Assembly: GCA_013368445.1 (NCBI GenBank)
Contig: JAACJO010000004.1
Location: forward strand, 2,046,001-2,110,000
DNA: 64,000 nucleotides
Direction: 5' to 3'
DNA from: Leucocoprinus leucothites
Lineage: Eukaryota > Basidiomycota > Agaricomycetes > Agaricales > Agaricaceae
Within the stretch, counting starts at the first letter, position 1. Every line of letters starts with the position of its first letter. Below, in pieces: positions 58,801 to 64,000 of this stretch. A program made the position numbers and the translations under genes. The notes under the pieces were generated by a model, which made no database searches, had not been told where the DNA came from, and worked only from the letters and a program-made list of their open reading frames with translations.

Positions 58801-59507
58801 GTGTTGATTTCGGCCATAGGCAGGGCAATGCTTGCCGACTTTGGAATATCACACGTCCTAACGACCGTGGCACAAACGACCTACGAAGGACCCGCCGGCT
58901 CAACGAATTGGATGGCCCCAGAATTGTGGAAGAGTGTCCCATCTAGTCATAAGAGCGACATTTGGGCATTTGGATGTACATGTTATGAGGTAGCCATTGA
59001 TTCCGATGGTCCAGCATTAATCGCAAGACTAAAACGCCGCCCAGATTTTGACACGCAGAAAACCATTCCAAGAATCGGGACCTCCCGCAGTAGTCATGGC
59101 CGTAATTGTACAAGGCAACGTTCCTGAGCGACCGGAAACAGGTTGTCCCCAGCTCGAAAAAAGCCTTGAAGACAAATTGTGGTCCTTGATGAAGCAGTGC
59201 TGGATCTACGAACCTGAGAAGCGCCCAACGTCCAGTGAGGTCAAAAAGCTCTTTGCTGCTCTGGAATTTCCGGATGATCGTCCTGTAGTCGACTCTGATC
59301 TTGAGGCACTCATGCAGGAGGTAAAGAAGGCAAGGCACAAGTCTACCCAGAGCAAGATTGACTATGCTCGTGTCCTCGACATTCTTATTCGCGTAAGTAG
59401 GCTGCTTTTTCTTTCTTAGCAGTCTGAGAGCCATCTTCGTGACCCGAATTGTGTAGATCAGGGATGATCCTCAGATACAAACTTCGAAGGATGGGGATGG
59501 AAACTGA
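55862..59507 (+). CDS. GTPase-protein kinase fusion protein H
   Basis: Fourteen exons: 55862-55965, 56021-56329, 56390-56469, 56595-56634, 56715-56825, 56877-56910, 56967-57163, 57197-58088, 58153-58398, 58448-58627, 58676-58744, 58795-58989, 59045-59392 and 59457-59507; 2856 bases, 951 residues. Residues 1-496 are nearly GTPase D: disordered leader, 'GPTGAGKSS', 'DTPGFDD', 'YLHRITDNRM', 'TTMWDD'. About residues 497-590 form a linker starting 'LVKLLLQVSEGSELPGI'. Residues 590-935 are a TKL-like Ser/Thr kinase: Gly loop 'NSGGFGDVYKG', VAIK-type Lys in 'VCVKVV', 'HADLK' for HRDLK, 'DFGIS', 'APELW', 'DIWAFGCTCYE'. The HRD Arg is Ala. A tail 'KIDYARVLDILIRIRDD' follows. Read-through across the junction has no stop and phases agree. 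Likely a cytosolic signalling protein; partners unknown. Confidence 0.82.
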
Positions 59508-61219
59508 GTAGTGAGGGCGCTAGGGGGCCATGGCCGTTTCAATGCCTGCGTATTGATCTCATAAAACAAATTTATCCGAATTCATTCAGATTCAAAATTG
59601 AGGACGCAGAATATAATCTTGATAACCCGGCTATAGTATATCTGCAAATTTGTCCGTAGTCTGGAACACGAGAGTCAATCGCATCGAGAGCAGGGAAACC
59701 AAAAGAACTGTACCTCAACAAGAAGCTTCGTGGTACCTGGCTCACGGGAAGAATGGCCAGCGTCAGGAACGATGTGGAGCGTTGCCTCGGGGAAAGCCTA
59801 AAAAAATGCTGATCAACATGCATTCAGACCGGTACGCAGTAGATGTTGAAAACACCTTCTTTAAAGCATAGGCAGTCGTAGCCTGTTTGAACATAGTTGA
59901 AAACCTTTAATTATACACCGAAAGCACTGTGCGAAGGGCATCTCACCGGACAGGCTACATCATAACGACCCTGGATGATGACGGTCGGGATGTGGCGACT
60001 AAATTGGAGTCTGAGCATTTGATTGATCAGGACTTTGGTAAACCTCCTACATCTTGTCGATAGACTGCTTCTCCAGAATTTGGCCATCCCGCATGAATCC
60101 CTGGAAGAGCCCATGTATCAGAGCCTCAATATATGCATGAAGTAGGAAGAAATAACGAGCCTCGTTGACAAAATAATGGTTCTCAACAAGAGCAAAAGCG
60201 CTGATGAGTATGACACGATAAATGCTTGTTTAGTGTAAGATTATCAGCCGCAAGACTCACAGGGCGAACTTGGCTACTTCAGCTTGAGCAATATATTTTG
60301 GGTCGACGTATAGTTTTGATGCCCACATCCTAGGCAGCGCGGAAGCCGTGAGGAAGCCATACACAACTTCTGAGCTATAGTCTAGACACTCACTCCCACT
60401 TAATCCAAGCCTTGGCTGCTATCAAACGAGTGGCCTCGTCATCCGAGTGGAGTCGTCTGTGGTAGGCTTTCATCAGGTCGTCGCGCTCGTCCTCAGGGAT
60501 AGGCGCAAGGTATTCATCCCTGGTAACAGTTTGACGAAATTGGACTGTAGGTAAAGAGGATATTGGACTCACCATGCCTCAGGGAAGAGGTGCGAGGCAC
60601 CGTCTTGGTAGAAGAAACGGAGTTCACTGGGGGAGAGATCAGGTTGATGACGATTAGGCTGATAAGTACGGGATTTGTATAATTTACCTCTTTCGTAGAG
60701 TGCAGATCCCACTATGTGTGTCAGGCATTTCCAAACGCAAGTTTCTCCGAAAAAGGTGACATACCGGAGGGTGAGAGACTTGACTCTATCAGGATGCGAC
60801 TGAAAGTGCCTGCATGAGCTACGTCATTGGTGATTGAGGGCAAGTTTATACCTGGGCATATGCCAGCGAGAGCGTCGACCCCTGCAGATCCAAATCAGCC
60901 AAAACTATGAAAAGCACAGGCAAAATCAGTCGCACCCATGATCCGCCAAAGACATGCCATTTCTCGACGTTTAATTTCTCCCTCAACAGTTCCATGTCCT
61001 TTACAAGATCCCACGTAGTGTTTTCTTCCAAGCACGCGCTCCTGGAATACCCGTTAGTTCCGACGAATACGTTTTGACCAGGAAATAACTTACGGAGTAG
61101 ACTTTCCTGCGCCTCGCTGGTCGAAGAGGATGATCTAGATGGATGGGTCGATGAGCTTGGGTGGCCATTGAACTCATGTTTAATGAAGACCTTATATTTC
61201 TCCGGGTTGAAAAAGGTGC
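59256..61219. repeat. Local tandem duplication, copy 1 (kinase tail + iminopeptidase)
   Basis: Matches 62037-64000 at an offset of about 2.78 kb with small gaps. Starts within the last large exon of the fusion gene and covers most of the iminopeptidase. The right end of the repeat is not reached, because copy 2 runs off the window. Confidence 0.9.
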
Positions 61220-61547
61220 GATCGGTTACATCAGTACCTCCTCCCGGTCCACCTGTCTGTATGTCAGTACTGTATCCTGGTTCTGGGATATCTATGTGCC
61301 AACCATGAACGAAGATGACTGCATGTCCAGATGAATTAGCCCCAATGCAGTGCATTCATTGAAGGAAATACACACCAGGATTTCCATCTTCTTTACCCGA
61401 GACCTCATAGCTTCACCAAGAGATGATCTCTCAATTGACATTCGACGTTATAGATAAGGGACGGTGAAAAAGTACGTACTAGAGAGTATGGATGTCAGAG
61501 ACCTTTAGGTTACCAGTCTCGAAAGGCTCAATCGGGGGATATGACAT
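59631..61547 (-). CDS. Proline iminopeptidase (S33), copy 1
   Basis: Alpha/beta hydrolase releasing N-terminal proline from peptides (EC 3.4.11.5), probably cytosolic. Starts at 61547 ('MSYPPIEPFETGNLKVSDIH'). Small exons spell 'YYEVSGKEDGNP', 'VIFVHGGPGGGTD', 'TFFNPEKYK', 'IILFDQRGAGKSTP', '[17 protein letters not shown]', nucleophile elbow '[14 protein letters not shown]', 'SHPDRVKSLTLRG', 'FFYQDGASHLFPEAW', 'KAWIKWE', catalytic Asp in 'QGRYDVACP' and His in 'VPDAGHSSREPGT', ending 'TDKFADIL'. 'GGPGGG' and 'DQRGAGKS' are diagnostic for the family. About 12 introns, all splicing in frame. Tail-to-tail with the fusion kinase, 124 bases apart. Confidence 0.9.
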
Positions 61548-62036
61548 GCTGGGTCGGTTTGTCAATGTGCGAAAAGCTTGAAGAGATGAAGCACGAGATG
61601 ACTCGGAGATATAGATCCTGTGGGAACAAATGATTGTATGGAACTGGCACTACCAGAAGGCGGAATGAGGCGTCGACTCAATTAAGCAGGTCACCGTATG
61701 GATTAGGCGATGTGCGTTCAACAGTTCATTAAAATGCCAGCGTATCGCATCATTTCCGACCTCACTTTGCACGCCGGCCCTTCAAGAAGAATTCAGGAGG
61801 AATCAGCCTATTACCGCGTCTTCGAACTAGCACCTTTACCATCCGGCCACGCTGCACACAGCCCGGACAAAACACCCTAGTCAAACCGACAGGCTCCCCA
61901 CCAACACCCTGTCCCGTATCTTGTCTCTTCCCTTCCACCTTCCGCAATGTCTTCACTAACTGTCGCATCGGTCGACGACACAACTCCTATCAAAGTCTTT
62001 CTGCCGCTACCTCTGCCTGAAGACAAAAAATTCGTT

Positions 62037-64000
<1,964 letters not shown>

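Overview
The window is nuclear DNA of a filamentous basidiomycete, most likely an agaricomycete mushroom, crust or root-associated fungus. The signs are short GT-AG introns of about 45-100 bases in nearly every gene, many small exons, close gene packing on both strands, fungal seven-transmembrane receptor paralogues, a CBM1-carrying GH5 cellulase, a fungal Mediator subunit and an expanded P-loop GTPase family. The genus cannot be told from the sequence. No bacterial, plasmid, phage or viral genes, CRISPR arrays or rRNA genes were seen.

Layout. 1-4.2 kb: two tandem seven-TM receptor-like genes. 5.1-7.5 kb: an MFS transporter. 8.0-11.6 kb: a protein with a helical, probably BAR/IMD-type N-terminus and a long disordered tail. 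12.1-21.3 kb: accessory cluster 1, five P-loop GTPase paralogues (A, B, C minus strand; D, E plus strand) with a decayed DDE transposase between B and C. 23.9-28.1 kb: Mediator subunit MED19 and a second MFS transporter of the same family as the first. 30.4-31.9 kb: a third seven-TM gene. 32.1-53.1 kb: conserved or core genes, namely GH5 endoglucanase, SARAF-like calcium-entry regulator, OPT transporter, cytosolic methionyl-tRNA synthetase, alkaline phosphatase, SUN-domain nuclear envelope protein and a Q-rich protein of unknown function. 53.4-64 kb: accessory cluster 2, GTPase F, a truncated copy of GTPase C, a GTPase fused in frame to a protein kinase (H), and two proline iminopeptidase copies separated by a small chimeric gene carrying the kinase C-terminal tail.

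The two accessory clusters are related. About 2.6 kb of cluster 1 (start of C, the shared C/D promoter, nearly all of D) recurs in cluster 2, where the D copy continues into a kinase domain. A second, local duplication repeats the kinase tail plus the iminopeptidase gene about 2.78 kb downstream and runs off the window edge. All seven GTPases share an unusual gene structure: a 34-base micro-exon holding exactly the Walker A loop, followed by an exon of 197 bases (209 in C, 206 in E) that ends just before the helix leading to the 'YLHRITDNRM'-type motif. The family, its recombination history and the GTPase-kinase fusion are the most novel content. An immune-type or self/non-self role is only a guess from the pattern of duplication, divergence and fusion.

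Exon borders were read by eye from splice signals and paralogue comparison. They are most secure for the GTPases, where total coding lengths come out divisible by three, and least secure for both MFS genes and the 5' ends of the BAR-like gene and GTPase F.
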